The position numbers and the translations under genes were made by a program. Shown piece after piece: positions 17,657 through 27,312 of a stretch of 64,000 bases of DNA. A model generated the notes under the pieces. It searched no databases, was not told the origin of the DNA, and saw only the letters and a list, made by a program, of their open reading frames with translations. How positions within the stretch are numbered: the stretch's first letter is position 1; each line of letters opens with the position of its first letter. The stretch is from CBDCBA01 sp965214125. GTDB lineage: Bacteria > Planctomycetota > Phycisphaerae > Tepidisphaerales > Tepidisphaeraceae. The DNA lies in NCBI GenBank assembly GCA_965214125.1, contig CBDCBA010000016.1, forward strand, positions 62,001 to 126,000, in the 5' to 3' direction.

Positions 17657-18541
17657 ATGTCCGAAGCCGACGGCCTGTTCACCGACTATCCCGCCTCCGC
17701 CTACCGCGTGCCGTTCTCCACCGACGGCGACCCGCGCCACAGCCCGTTCGACCTCGGCACGCTTCCCACCGACGCCAGCCGCGCCGAGTTCGACAAGAAG
17801 GAGGCCAAGGACCGCCTTGACGACCAGCACGAGCGGATGGAGGCCTTGCAGGAAAAGCTCTACGCCGACGGCTCCAAGAGCCTGCTGATCGTCCTGCAAG
17901 CGATTGATGCCGGCGGGAAGGACTCGACCATCCGCCGCGTGCTCGGGACGCTCAACCCGCAGGGCGTGCGCGTGTGGAGCTTCAAGGTGCCCACCGACCT
18001 CGAGCTCGCCCACGACTTTCTGTGGCGGTATCACGAGAAGACGCCGCGCCGCGGCATGATCGGCGTCTTCAACCGCAGCCACTACGAAAGCGTTCTCGTT
18101 GAGCGCGTGAAAGAACTCGTTCCCGAGGCCACTTGGCGGCGGCGGTACGAGCAAATCAACGACTGGGAACGCCTTCTCGCCAGCGAGGGCACAGCGATTT
18201 TGAAGTTCTTCCTCCACCTGAGCCCCGACGAGCAGGCGGACCGCTTCCGCGATCGGCTGACGCGCGAGGACAAGTGGTGGAAGTTCAGCAGCCACGACCT
18301 TGTTGAACGCCGCGCGTGGCGCAAGTACGACGCCGCCTTCCGCGACGCCCTCGCCGCCTGCAGCACGCCGTGGGCGCCGTGGTACGCGATTCCCGCCGAC
18401 CAGAAGTGGTACCGCGACGTGGAGATCGCCCGCATCGTCAACGGGACCCTCGACGCGATGAAGCTGTCGTACCCTCAGCCCGACGACGACATGGCGGAGA
18501 AAGTCGACGGCTTCCTGAAAGCGCTCGATGAGCTCGTGTGA
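17657..18541 (+). CDS. ppk2: Polyphosphate:nucleotide phosphotransferase, PPK2 family
   Basis: Cytoplasmic kinase using polyphosphate to phosphorylate nucleoside mono- or diphosphates. The 294-residue product has the PPK2 Walker A-like motif DAGGKDSTIRRV at about residues 84-95, then GVRVWSFKVPT, and the Walker B-like loop GVFNRSHYESVLVERV. A lid region rich in Arg/Lys and the WKFSSHDL segment follow. The layout matches the PPK2 group that makes NDPs or NTPs. The ATG at 17657 is chosen by homology to family N-termini. An exopolyphosphatase (ppx) lies elsewhere in the window, so both arms of polyphosphate use are present. Confidence 0.9.
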   Translation: MSEADGLFTDYPASAYRVPFSTDGDPRHSPFDLGTLPTDASRAEFDKKEAKDRLDDQHERMEALQEKLYADGSKSLLIVLQAIDAGGKDSTIRRVLGTLNPQGVRVWSFKVPTDLELAHDFLWRYHEKTPRRGMIGVFNRSHYESVLVERVKELVPEATWRRRYEQINDWERLLASEGTAILKFFLHLSPDEQADRFRDRLTREDKWWKFSSHDLVERRAWRKYDAAFRDALAACSTPWAPWYAIPADQKWYRDVEIARIVNGTLDAMKLSYPQPDDDMAEKVDGFLKALDELV

Positions 18542-18548
18542 TCGAGCC

Positions 18549-18577
18549 GGTAGCTGCGGGTCCCCGACCCGCAGTCG
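18549..18577. repeat. Single REP-like hairpin, GTAGC family, doubling as terminator
   Basis: The GTAG foot is followed by the stem CTGCGGGTC / GACCCGCAG with a CCC loop, then TCG and seven As, 8 nt after the ppk2 stop. It is one arm only of the doublets at 46310 and 52704. It could end ppk2 transcription, though the A tract would suit the opposite strand better. Confidence 0.7.
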
Positions 18578-18666
18578 AAAAAAATCCATTCGCTCGATTT
18601 TCAGCTTCCGTTCGGTCGATCTTCCCCCTAACCTTGGGCGTACAGAAACAACCGGGTTCAGGCGGG

Positions 18667-18786
18667 TCGTGACTGGCCGCCCAGCCCGGTGCCGGTATGG
18701 GCCAACGTCGGCAGGCCGCGCTCGCGTGCGGCTCCCCGGCGTCCGCCCGGTGCAACGGATGCACGGCCGGTCCCCCACCAGTCACG
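18667..18786 (+). other. Inverted repeat in the recA leader
   Basis: The 325-bp interval between ppk2 and recA holds a 10-nt perfect inverted pair, TCGTGACTGG (18667-18676) and CCAGTCACGA (18777-18786), enclosing about 100 GC-rich nt with further small hairpins. It ends 80 nt before the recA start, so it could be a structured leader RNA or another palindromic element. No SOS box or consensus promoter was found here. Confidence 0.4.
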
Positions 18787-18865
18787 AACATCAGGCCGGC
18801 TGACCCGACGGCGGCGCGACTTTTCTCGTCGCCACGCGAGCGGGTAGGAACCCGGCCCAAGAAAG

Positions 18866-20002
<1,137 letters not shown>

Positions 20003-20032
20003 CCGTTCAGAGAATTGAAGCTTCTACACAAG

Positions 20033-20067
20033 CCCGCCCCTCGCGACTGCCGGTCGCGAGGGGCGGG
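20033..20067. terminator. Strong bidirectional terminator between recA and the TadG-like gene
   Basis: A 15-bp perfect GC stem (CCCGCCCCTCGCGAC with its complement) and 5-nt loop lies between two converging genes, followed by TGTTTC on the plus strand. Confidence 0.8.
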
Positions 20068-20090
20068 TGTTTCAATGGATCGGGCACGGT

Positions 20091-21317
20091 TCAATGAACG
20101 AGCTTCGTCTGGCCGTCATAGTCGCTGAGCATCCAGCGGATCGTGTGGCCGAGTTCTTCGAAACCAGAATTGTTGTACGACCAGCCGCCGCCTTCGTTGT
20201 CGCCGGTGCGGATGTAAACGCCCGCCCGCTTGTGCTGGGTCACGCTGCCGTCGCCGAGCGTGCTGCCCACGTCGAACCAGAACGTCGTGGCTTTGTAGAC
20301 GTCGCCCGGAATCGTGCTGAGCACGACCGCGTCGTTGCCGAGCTTCCACCGGTCGGCCCAGCCCGTGCGGCGGTTGCTCGTCGTGACGGTCGGCGTGTAG
20401 GCCACGCGAGTGCTGAAAGACCAGGTGCCGGCGTAGTAGGCCGCGACGCGGTCGGCGTTGGTCTTGTGCCGGCCATCGTTGTTCCACCACTGGAGCCACT
20501 CGGCCCGCCATTGACCATTGGTCTTCATCGAGCGCAGGTCGATTTCGACGTCGATCTGGTTCTCGTAGATCTTGTCGCCGTGGTCTTCCTTGTCGACGCC
20601 GCCGGTGAAGCCGAAGGTGTCGTAGAGCATCACCTCGCCCACCAGAACCGGGCCCGGCACGTTGACGACCGCGTGGTCGACCTTGCCGGAGGAGACGCTG
20701 CTGCTGATGAACAGGACCTCGCCCTCAGAGATGCAGTCCGCATCAAGCTGCGACTGATCAATGATGCGGATCGGCACGTTCAGGCTGTCGAGGTAAGAGA
20801 GCATCGCCGCGTCGTTGGAGCGCGTTTTCGAGACATTCTTGACCGCAAGCACCACGCCGGGACGCATGGCAATCGCCTCGGATTCGGCGGTGATCCGTTT
20901 GTGGCCCAATGCGTCAACCATGACCGTCGGGATGTCGGCCCGGACGTGAACGCGCACCGCGTTGGCCTCGCGGACGGTCGCGCCCGACCCAAGGGCGACG
21001 AACTGGTCGAGCGTTGGGCTCCAGTAGCCGTACTCGATCGTGATCGACTCCACGCCTTCGGTCGCGTTGCTCACGCCGTTATCGGCCAGGACCTGCTCGA
21101 CCAGGCTCTGCACGTGCGCCGGGCCCTTGGCGACCTCGAAGGTCGCCGCCTTCGCCGCGGCGTCGGTCGCCATCTGAATGCGGTGGCGGTGCATGGAGTG
21201 GTTGCTGATCTCCAGCGTGAAGCCGGCCAACAGCAGGAACACAGGCAGCAACATCGCGGCCGCCAACAACATGGCACCGCGGCGCCGACGGGACGAGGGG
21301 GTGGCGAAGAATCGCAT
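20091..21317 (-). CDS. TadG-like (Flp pilus assembly) anchored exported protein
   Basis: The N-terminus has the TadE/TadG pattern: basic RRRRGAMLLA, a membrane helix (about residues 15-35), then HRHRIQMATDAAAKAATFE. This is the amphipathic segment typical of pseudopilin-like Tad proteins, which are held at the inner membrane and act in Flp pilus or surface-protein biogenesis. The remaining 340 residues are extracellular or periplasmic, with no named domain; a middle part near residues 155-260 (VLAVKNVSKTRSNDAAM, VLFISSSVSSGKVDHAVV) looks Rossmann-like. A full Tad cluster is not in this window. The neighbouring pseudopilin suggests an envelope role. Confidence 0.7.
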   Translation of the reverse strand: MRFFATPSSRRRRGAMLLAAAMLLPVFLLLAGFTLEISNHSMHRHRIQMATDAAAKAATFEVAKGPAHVQSLVEQVLADNGVSNATEGVESITIEYGYWSPTLDQFVALGSGATVREANAVRVHVRADIPTVMVDALGHKRITAESEAIAMRPGVVLAVKNVSKTRSNDAAMLSYLDSLNVPIRIIDQSQLDADCISEGEVLFISSSVSSGKVDHAVVNVPGPVLVGEVMLYDTFGFTGGVDKEDHGDKIYENQIDVEIDLRSMKTNGQWRAEWLQWWNNDGRHKTNADRVAAYYAGTWSFSTRVAYTPTVTTSNRRTGWADRWKLGNDAVVLSTIPGDVYKATTFWFDVGSTLGDGSVTQHKRAGVYIRTGDNEGGGWSYNNSGFEELGHTIRWMLSDYDGQTKLVH

Positions 21318-21396
21318 GCCACACCCTCCGATTGTCCCGCGACGCGCGGCGTTGTTGCCAACCTATCGGGCGTGGCATCGCATACCGGACGTGCCA

Positions 21397-22239
21397 TTAC
21401 CGCGTCAATGGGGCCGTCTCCGGGTCGAACGCATTCACGAAAATCGGGCCGCTGGGACGGTCGACGCGGCCGTTCCAGGCCTCGCGGAACGTGCGCAGTT
21501 CGGCGTGGCCGTCGAGGAAGCCGTAGGCGGTGGTCGCCTCCCACGTTCCCGGCTTGCCGCCGTGGGCGTCCAGCGCCAACTGCGCCGCAGCCGCGGCCAA
21601 GGCCGCCTCGTCGGTGCCGTCCTCGGCCCACTCCAGAACGTCGGGGTGATCGGCCACCGCGAACTCGCCTTGATAAGCCAACAACAGGAAGTGGATCGTC
21701 TGAGTCGCGTTGGGCACCTGCGTGACCCGCACGTACCGCGGGCGGCCGTTGGTGTCGGCGTTGAACTTCGTGACGAACTGGTTGATGCCGTAGCTCGTGC
21801 GGCGGAACAGTTCGTCGCCGTTGTCCAGCACCACGGGCGCTCCGCCGGGCCAGTGCGGGCTGCGATCGACGGGGCTGCGGTGGACGGCCTCGTCCTCGAA
21901 GTACGGCTTGAGCGTGACGAGCCACGATCCCTGCTCCTCGGCCTCCTCGTCGCCATGATCATCGTCGCCGTCGCGGAAGGCGTGGGCATCGTGGTCGTCG
22001 TCGTGGTGCTCTCCGTGCGACAGGCCGGGCTGGACGAAGCGGAAGTCGTTGTCGTTCGAGTACATGAAGTGGGCCGTCTGCATCTGGCGGAGCTGGCTGA
22101 GCTCGACCGTCGCCTTGGCGGCGGCGCGGGCGCGGCTGAGGGTCGGTAGCAGGATGCCGATCAGCAGGGCGATGATGCCGATGACAACGAGCAGTTCGAC
22201 GAGCGTGAAGCCGCTCCGGCGGGTGAGGGGCAGGGTCAT
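21397..22239 (-). CDS. Type II/IV pseudopilin with His/Asp-rich insert
   Basis: ATG 22239 is chosen because it places the prepilin cleavage motif RRSGFTLVELLVVIG at residues 7-21; longer in-frame starts would not. The 280-residue protein then has the usual pseudopilin helix and the C-terminal planctomycete pattern AYGFLDGHAELRTF, as in DUF1559/H-X9-DG proteins. Distinctive is a stretch near residues 75-105 (HGEHHDDDHDAHAF then DGDDDHGDEEAEE) that looks like a metal-binding loop. The next gene upstream on this strand is a His-rich exported protein, so the pair may share metal binding. Processing by PilD-type peptidase is expected. Confidence 0.8.
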   Translation of the reverse strand: MTLPLTRRSGFTLVELLVVIGIIALLIGILLPTLSRARAAAKATVELSQLRQMQTAHFMYSNDNDFRFVQPGLSHGEHHDDDHDAHAFRDGDDDHGDEEAEEQGSWLVTLKPYFEDEAVHRSPVDRSPHWPGGAPVVLDNGDELFRRTSYGINQFVTKFNADTNGRPRYVRVTQVPNATQTIHFLLLAYQGEFAVADHPDVLEWAEDGTDEAALAAAAAQLALDAHGGKPGTWEATTAYGFLDGHAELRTFREAWNGRVDRPSGPIFVNAFDPETAPLTR

Positions 22240-22446
22240 GGCATGGGTCCGATCTCGTGCGCTGGGGCACACGACAGGGTGAAAGGCCAGCCGCTGAACG
22301 CGGGCGGCGGGGAGTTCAGATGGGAGGGGGGCCGCTCCGAGAGAGCGGTTGCACGGCAGTTGCGCGGCGGGCGGTCGCGAAGAATGGACGAACGCGCGGA
22401 CGCGGGTCAGGCCGCGTGCCGGGTCGGGCGAGAACGCCAGGCGCAA

Positions 22447-22830
22447 CTAGAGAACCGGCGGCGCGCGGGGCGCGCAGGGCCGACGCTCGGCGTCGGCGGC
22501 CGTCAGGATGACCTGCGGCGTAAAGGCGTATTCAACCGACGTGACGTCGACCAGCACGTTCGCCACCGGCGGCACGATGGCCGAGGTGGCGGCGACGGTC
22601 GAGAGGTGCCGGCAAAGGTCGCACGACTCGTCGTGATCCGTGTCGTGCTCGACCGGATCACCGGCGTGCTCAGCGTGCTCGCCATGCTCGGCGTGTTCGC
22701 CGTGGCCAACATGGTCGGCCGCGTGCCAGGCCAGAGCGGCCGGGGTGAAGACGTGAATGGCGGCGACCAACAGGCCCACGAACGCCAACATCAGGCGGCG
22801 GCGCGGGAGGTTGGAGCGGAAACGCGCCAC
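22447..22830 (-). CDS. Exported His-rich, CxxC protein (DUF2946-like)
   Basis: The 127-residue protein has a signal or anchor helix (about residues 12-34, LMLAFVGLLVAAIHVFTPAA), then a histidine-rich run (WHAADHVGHGEHAEHGEHAEH), a CDLCRH motif and a hydrophobic stretch. The layout resembles DUF2946 proteins, small exported metal-binding proteins often near copper genes. A metal-sequestering or chaperone role is inference. It lies 207 bp upstream of the His-rich pseudopilin on the same strand, an interval in which I see no clear promoter. Confidence 0.6.
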   Translation of the reverse strand: MARFRSNLPRRRLMLAFVGLLVAAIHVFTPAALAWHAADHVGHGEHAEHGEHAEHAGDPVEHDTDHDESCDLCRHLSTVAATSAIVPPVANVLVDVTSVEYAFTPQVILTAADAERRPCAPRAPPVL

Positions 22831-22873
22831 GTGATTCAGGGTTCGAAGACCGGACCTTGGCGGATTCGCCAGC

Positions 22874-24553
22874 CTAAGCCTTCGGCGCGTCCGGATCGTA
22901 GCTTACCAGACCGGCGTGGCCTCCGGCAAGAATTCCGCCCGAGCCGCCGGCCGGACTGCCGGCGAGGCCCGCGTTCTGGTCGTTGGCCATCCGCCGGCGG
23001 GAGACGCCGGCCGGCAGGGCCGTGTCGCGGAACCGGCTGTTGGGCACGTCGACGCGGACGTTCTGGTTCGCGCCCGCCGGAAGAATCTTGCTGCCGACCA
23101 CAATCAGCCCGAGCACGACCACGTTCATGCCGAAGAAGGCCAACGCCTCGTTGCCGCTCAGGCCGTCGCTGGTGGCGAAGCCGTTGATGCCGAGGAAGTA
23201 AACGAGCAGCGTGGTCGCCAGCAGCAGCGTCAGCATGATCGGGATCAAGCCCTTCCACGCAATCTGCATGAGCTGGTCGAACCGGAAACGTGGCAGGCTC
23301 CAGCGAACCCACATGAAGACGAAGAGCACCAGCACCGCCTTGCCGAAGATGACGGCCGACCGGACGATGCAGAGAATCAGGCTGTCGGTCACGCTGTTGC
23401 TGCCGACGGCGTCGACCTTCGTGCCAAAGAGGCCATCGATCGCCCAGTCGATGTAGGGCATGTGCCACCCGCCCCAGAAGAGGGCGACCAGCACGAGCGA
23501 CGTCGTGACCATGCCCGCGTACTCGGCGAGGAAGAAGAGGGCGAACCGCATCGAGCTGTACTCGGTGTGGTAGCCGCCCACCAGCTCCTGCTCGGCCTCG
23601 GCCATGTCGAACGGGGCGCGGTTGGCCTCGGCGTGAATGCAGATCAGGAACAGCAAAAACGCCAGCGGCTGGGCGAACAGGTTCCACGCCGGGATCGGGA
23701 TTAGGCCCAGGAACCACCAGTAGGTCGCCTGCCGGTCAACGATCAGCGCCAGGTCGAGGCTGCTGAACATGATGAGCACGACCAGCGCGCTCATGCCGAG
23801 CGGGATCTCGTAGGAGATCATGTTGGCCGTCGCCCGCAGCCCGCCCAGGAAGCTGTACTTGTTGTTGCTCGCCCACCCGCCGATCACCACGCCGTACACC
23901 GCCAAGCTCAGGGCCGCCAGCACGAACAAAATGCCGATGTTCAGGTTGGCGATCTGGAAGTGGTAGCGGTAGACGACCGGCACGCTGTAATCGCCGTCGG
24001 CGTTCACGCTCGCCTGAACCTGGCTGAGATTGATCGGCTCGACGAACTCGGCGTCGTAGGGCAGGTAGAAGCGAATCGCCGCCTCCGCCTCCTGGCCGAG
24101 CCGCCCCAATTCGTAGCTCTCGTTGAACGCCTCGGTCGTCAGGCGGTCGCCGTCGACGGTAATGGTCTTGCTCACCTGCCGCACGCCGCCCCAGGGCACG
24201 ACGGCGATGGAGATGATGACCACGATGATCATCGCGATCGGCGCGAGGCTGAAGAGGATGCGGTCGATCCCCTTGCGGCCGTAATCCTCTTTCACAAGGA
24301 ACTTCAGCCCGTCCGCCAGCGGTTGGCCCAGGCCCCAGAAGTGAAACTTGGGCATGAACGGCAGTCCGAAGCCGAAGCCGACGCGGTTGGGCCCAAGGCG
24401 GTCCTGCACCCAGGAGGCGGTCTTGCGCTCGAGCAGGATGAGGTAGGCCACGCTCCCAAGGACGACGAGGTGGAACGTCCCCGCCAGGATCACCCAGTGG
24501 TAGGCGGCGACGAAGGTCCAGAGTTGGTCGATCAGGTCGGGCATCGGTGGCAA
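22874..24553 (-). CDS. nuoH: NADH-quinone oxidoreductase subunit H, with a long insertion
   Basis: NuoH is the membrane subunit of respiratory complex I at the junction with the quinone site. Family signatures are clear: LLERKTASWVQDRLGPNRVG (residues 40-59), GQPLADGLKFLVKED, ANRAPFDMAEAEQELVGGYH and MRFALFFLAEY. The 559-residue length is well above the usual 330-450. About 75 extra, polar residues sit after WGGVRQ (about 124-200) in a loop between membrane helices, and there is a C-terminal extension rich in Gly/Ala. No other nuo gene is in the window, so it is an orphan here. Confidence 0.9.
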   Translation of the reverse strand: MPPMPDLIDQLWTFVAAYHWVILAGTFHLVVLGSVAYLILLERKTASWVQDRLGPNRVGFGFGLPFMPKFHFWGLGQPLADGLKFLVKEDYGRKGIDRILFSLAPIAMIIVVIISIAVVPWGGVRQVSKTITVDGDRLTTEAFNESYELGRLGQEAEAAIRFYLPYDAEFVEPINLSQVQASVNADGDYSVPVVYRYHFQIANLNIGILFVLAALSLAVYGVVIGGWASNNKYSFLGGLRATANMISYEIPLGMSALVVLIMFSSLDLALIVDRQATYWWFLGLIPIPAWNLFAQPLAFLLFLICIHAEANRAPFDMAEAEQELVGGYHTEYSSMRFALFFLAEYAGMVTTSLVLVALFWGGWHMPYIDWAIDGLFGTKVDAVGSNSVTDSLILCIVRSAVIFGKAVLVLFVFMWVRWSLPRFRFDQLMQIAWKGLIPIMLTLLLATTLLVYFLGINGFATSDGLSGNEALAFFGMNVVVLGLIVVGSKILPAGANQNVRVDVPNSRFRDTALPAGVSRRRMANDQNAGLAGSPAGGSGGILAGGHAGLVSYDPDAPKA

Positions 24554-24773
24554 GCTCGCGGAGAGGCCGAGGCAGAGTTCGTGAAGGCTGGCACAAGCTT
24601 ACCTGCGGCGGGCGTCACTTCCAGCGGCGGAGGGTTTCGGCAACCGGGCGCGGCCGGCGTTGCAGCTTGTTTTCGTATTCGGCGCTCTGGCCGCGTGTGG
24701 CGAGGCGTTTGCGGACGGTCGCGCATCGGGCCACATCGCGTGGCCGCACTACCGCAATCCAGAAGGAATTCCG

Positions 24774-25637
24774 ATGTTCTACCACGACGACAAGCTCCAG
24801 TACGAGGTCAAGTGCTCCAATCCTGATCCCCGCTTCGCCTGCCTGCTCCAGCAGGCGATTGGCGGCGTCGAGGGGGAGATCCGCGTCGCGATGCAGTACA
24901 TGTTCCAAGCCTTCGGCGCCCAAGGCCCGAAGAAGTATCGCGACATGCTGATGGAAACGGCCAGCGAGGAGCTGGGCCACATCGAAATGCTCGCCCACGC
25001 GGTTGCGCTCAACCTGAAGGGCGCGCCAACGAGCCTGAAGGAGCAGCTCGCGAAGGAGGACGGCGTGATCGGCGCGGTGCTCGGTGGAATGAGCCCGCGG
25101 CAGTACCTGTCGACCGGGCTGCACGCTCTGCCGCAGGACAGTCAGGGCACGCCCTTCGACGCCAGCCACGTCTACGCCAGCGGCAACATCGCGGCGGACA
25201 TGCTGGCGAACGTGGTCGCCGAATCGACGGGGCGGGCCCTCGCCTGCCGACTGCACCACGCGGCGGCGTGCCCGGATATGAAGGACATGCTCAAGTACCT
25301 GATCGCCCGCGACACAATGCACCAGAACCAGTGGCTCGCCGCCTGGGAAGAGGTCGGCGGCAAGGAGGCGCACCCGATTCCCGACACCTTCCCCCAGGAC
25401 GAGGAGATGCAGGAGGTCAGCTACAAGTTCCTCGGCTTTCAGAAGGACGGCGAGGCCCCGCCGACGGGCCGGTGGAGCGAAGGCCAAAGCGTCGACGGCA
25501 AGGGCACCTTCACCAGCGAGGTTTGGAAGCCCCGCGGCCAAACCCCCGATCTCGGCGAGGCTCCGCCGGAGGCATACGCCCAGAAGGCCCAAACGAAAGG
25601 CGGCATGATGGGCCTGGGCAGCAAGACGACGACTTAA
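24774..25637 (+). CDS. Manganese catalase
   Basis: Di-manganese catalase that disproportionates hydrogen peroxide. AGAAGGA stands ahead of the chosen ATG 24774. The 287-residue protein has the ferritin-like helical bundle with ligand motifs EGEIRVAMQY, EELGHIEM, ESTGRALAC and RDTMHQNQW, covering the Glu and His residues that bind the two Mn ions. Residues 240-287 form a Gly/Pro-rich tail (GEAPPTGRWSEGQSVD). It is divergent from nuoH, with about 220 bp between them; I see no recognisable operator there. Together with msrB it gives this organism two oxidative-stress enzymes in the window. Confidence 0.92.
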   Translation: MFYHDDKLQYEVKCSNPDPRFACLLQQAIGGVEGEIRVAMQYMFQAFGAQGPKKYRDMLMETASEELGHIEMLAHAVALNLKGAPTSLKEQLAKEDGVIGAVLGGMSPRQYLSTGLHALPQDSQGTPFDASHVYASGNIAADMLANVVAESTGRALACRLHHAAACPDMKDMLKYLIARDTMHQNQWLAAWEEVGGKEAHPIPDTFPQDEEMQEVSYKFLGFQKDGEAPPTGRWSEGQSVDGKGTFTSEVWKPRGQTPDLGEAPPEAYAQKAQTKGGMMGLGSKTTT

Positions 25638-25643
25638 AGCCGT

Positions 25644-26420
25644 TCACCGCTCCGGCGTCTCCAGAGTCCGTTCCACCGCACGTCGCCACGGCCGAGGCAT
25701 CGCCTCGACTGTGGCGGCGTAAGTCGTGGCAAGAGGGGCGTTCACGTAGCGGTCGGGCTCGAAGAAAAGCGGCATGTCGGCGAGCTCCTCGCCAATCGCG
25801 GTGGGCTGAACGTATGCCGTCACCACGTCCGCGCAGCGGTAGGCCGCCAGCGTCAGCGGCTTGCCCGCCGGCGGCTCGAAATCCTCGCCCGCGTACTCCG
25901 ACCAAAGGCGAGCGTGCAGGCCGTCCGGATCGCCCGGTCCAGGCGGGAGCAGATCGACGAGTAACACGTGGACGCCGTGGTGCATCGCCTGCACAAGTTT
26001 TGTGACGAGATTGCCGCACGACTCTCGACTCGATTTGTTGCCGGGCGACACGATCTCGATCAACGCGACCACTTGGTCCTTGTTCGCGTGACGGATCACG
26101 ATCCGGTTCTTGCGACGCGGGTAGGTCATCGCGGGATCGGCCTGCTGGACGACCTCCACGGCGGGCGGCGCTTCCTCCGCGAGAACGCCTCCGCCTCGTG
26201 ATGGGATCGGGCCAAGGTCGAACTCCTCGACGTCCGCAAGCGGCTCGCGGTGCATGACCAACACGTAAGGCTCCCGACCCGCCGCAACTTGTTCCGCCCC
26301 CGCGTAGTAAGGCTCCGGCAGCAGGCCGGCGTTCAGCGCGTCTGCGAGGCGCGCGATCCACCCGTTGTGCAGGTGGTGAAACGATCCCTTCTCCGCCCGC
26401 TTCCAGTCGTGAATCCGCAT
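25644..26420 (-). CDS. DUF4058 family protein
   Basis: The start at ATG 26420 gives the family's characteristic N-terminus, MRIHDWKRAEKGSFHHLHNG. The 258-residue protein has the rest of the DUF4058 pattern: RIVIRHANKDQVVALIEIVSPGNKSS, in which the Glu...SPGNK resembles the PD-(D/E)XK nuclease core, and HVLLVDLLPPGPGDPDGLH. The family is common and amplified in planctomycetes and cyanobacteria and has no established function. A nuclease-like fold is suggested by that motif only. It converges with Mn catalase and is divergent from the SMP-30 gene. Confidence 0.85.
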   Translation of the reverse strand: MRIHDWKRAEKGSFHHLHNGWIARLADALNAGLLPEPYYAGAEQVAAGREPYVLVMHREPLADVEEFDLGPIPSRGGGVLAEEAPPAVEVVQQADPAMTYPRRKNRIVIRHANKDQVVALIEIVSPGNKSSRESCGNLVTKLVQAMHHGVHVLLVDLLPPGPGDPDGLHARLWSEYAGEDFEPPAGKPLTLAAYRCADVVTAYVQPTAIGEELADMPLFFEPDRYVNAPLATTYAATVEAMPRPWRRAVERTLETPER

Positions 26421-26456
26421 CTCCTCATCGTAACAGCGGTCGCGTAGGCTCACGCC

Positions 26457-27302
26457 ATGCAAGCCCGCCTCCTCCTCGACGCCCATTGCACCCTCGCCGA
26501 AGGCCCCGTTTGGCATGACGGGGCCTTCTGGTGGACCGATATCGAAGGGAAAGCCATCCATCGCCTCATGGGCGAGCAGCACGAGCAGTGGCCGATGCCC
26601 GCGCGCGTTGGCACGTTCGTTCCCACCGATCAGGGCCGGTGGGTGATCGCGTGCGACGACGGGTTCTTTTACTGGAAACCCGGCGGGGAGCGCGAGGCGA
26701 TTGCCGATCCGCAGCCGCACGCGGGGAAGACGCGCTTCAACGACGGCAAGGCCGGCCCCGGCGGACGGCTCTTCGCCGGCACCATCGCCTTCGGCGACGA
26801 CGTCGACGCCGCCTTCTATCGCCTCGACCCCGGCGGACACGTCACCGAACTTTTTGGCAACGTGCGATGCAGCAACGGACTCGCGTGGTCGAAGGACGAG
26901 AAAACGCTCTGGTACGTCGACACCCCGACCGGTCGCGTCGATGCCCTCGACCACGACCCGGCGACCGGCGCTGTCTCCAACCGCCGCCCGGTTGTCGAGA
27001 ACTTTCCCGGCAAGCCCGACGGGCTGTGTATCGACGACGAAGAAATGCTCTGGGTCGGCCAATGGGGCGGGTCGTGCATCGTCCGCTGCGACCCGCGCAG
27101 CGGCGAGCATTTGGCAACGATTGATCTGCCCGTTTCAAATGTCACGAGTTGCTGCTTCGGCGGGCCGGACATGCGGTCGCTCTACATCACAACCGCCCAA
27201 AGCGATGGCGAGGCGGGCAGCGGCGGAATCTGGATCATCGACGATGCCGGCGTGACCGGGCCGGGCGTCGGCGTTTACCGCGAGGCGCCCAACGGGTCGT
27301 AA
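26457..27302 (+). CDS. SMP-30/gluconolactonase family hydrolase
   Basis: Six-bladed propeller lactonase. The 281-residue product has LAEGPVW (metal-binding Glu at residue 15), FNDGKAGPGGRLFAGT with the Asn/Asp pair, RCSNGLAWS with the second Asn, and PDGLCIDDEEMLWVG with the metal-binding Asp. Family members open sugar lactones such as gluconolactone in the presence of a divalent metal; the substrate here is unknown. Sugar use fits the PQQ dehydrogenase at the start of the window, but the two are far apart. The DUF4058 gene is divergent with 36 bp between starts. Confidence 0.88.
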   Translation: MQARLLLDAHCTLAEGPVWHDGAFWWTDIEGKAIHRLMGEQHEQWPMPARVGTFVPTDQGRWVIACDDGFFYWKPGGEREAIADPQPHAGKTRFNDGKAGPGGRLFAGTIAFGDDVDAAFYRLDPGGHVTELFGNVRCSNGLAWSKDEKTLWYVDTPTGRVDALDHDPATGAVSNRRPVVENFPGKPDGLCIDDEEMLWVGQWGGSCIVRCDPRSGEHLATIDLPVSNVTSCCFGGPDMRSLYITTAQSDGEAGSGGIWIIDDAGVTGPGVGVYREAPNGS

Positions 27303-27312
27303 GGTCGACGCC

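Noticed and set aside
18662..18680. GGGTCGTGACTGG string before recA resembling the 5' part of the ZTP (pfl) riboswitch
   Set aside because: The second half of the motif (a GGAA-type loop and the CCGCCTGGGC pseudoknot strand) is absent on this strand, and recA is not a purine or folate gene.
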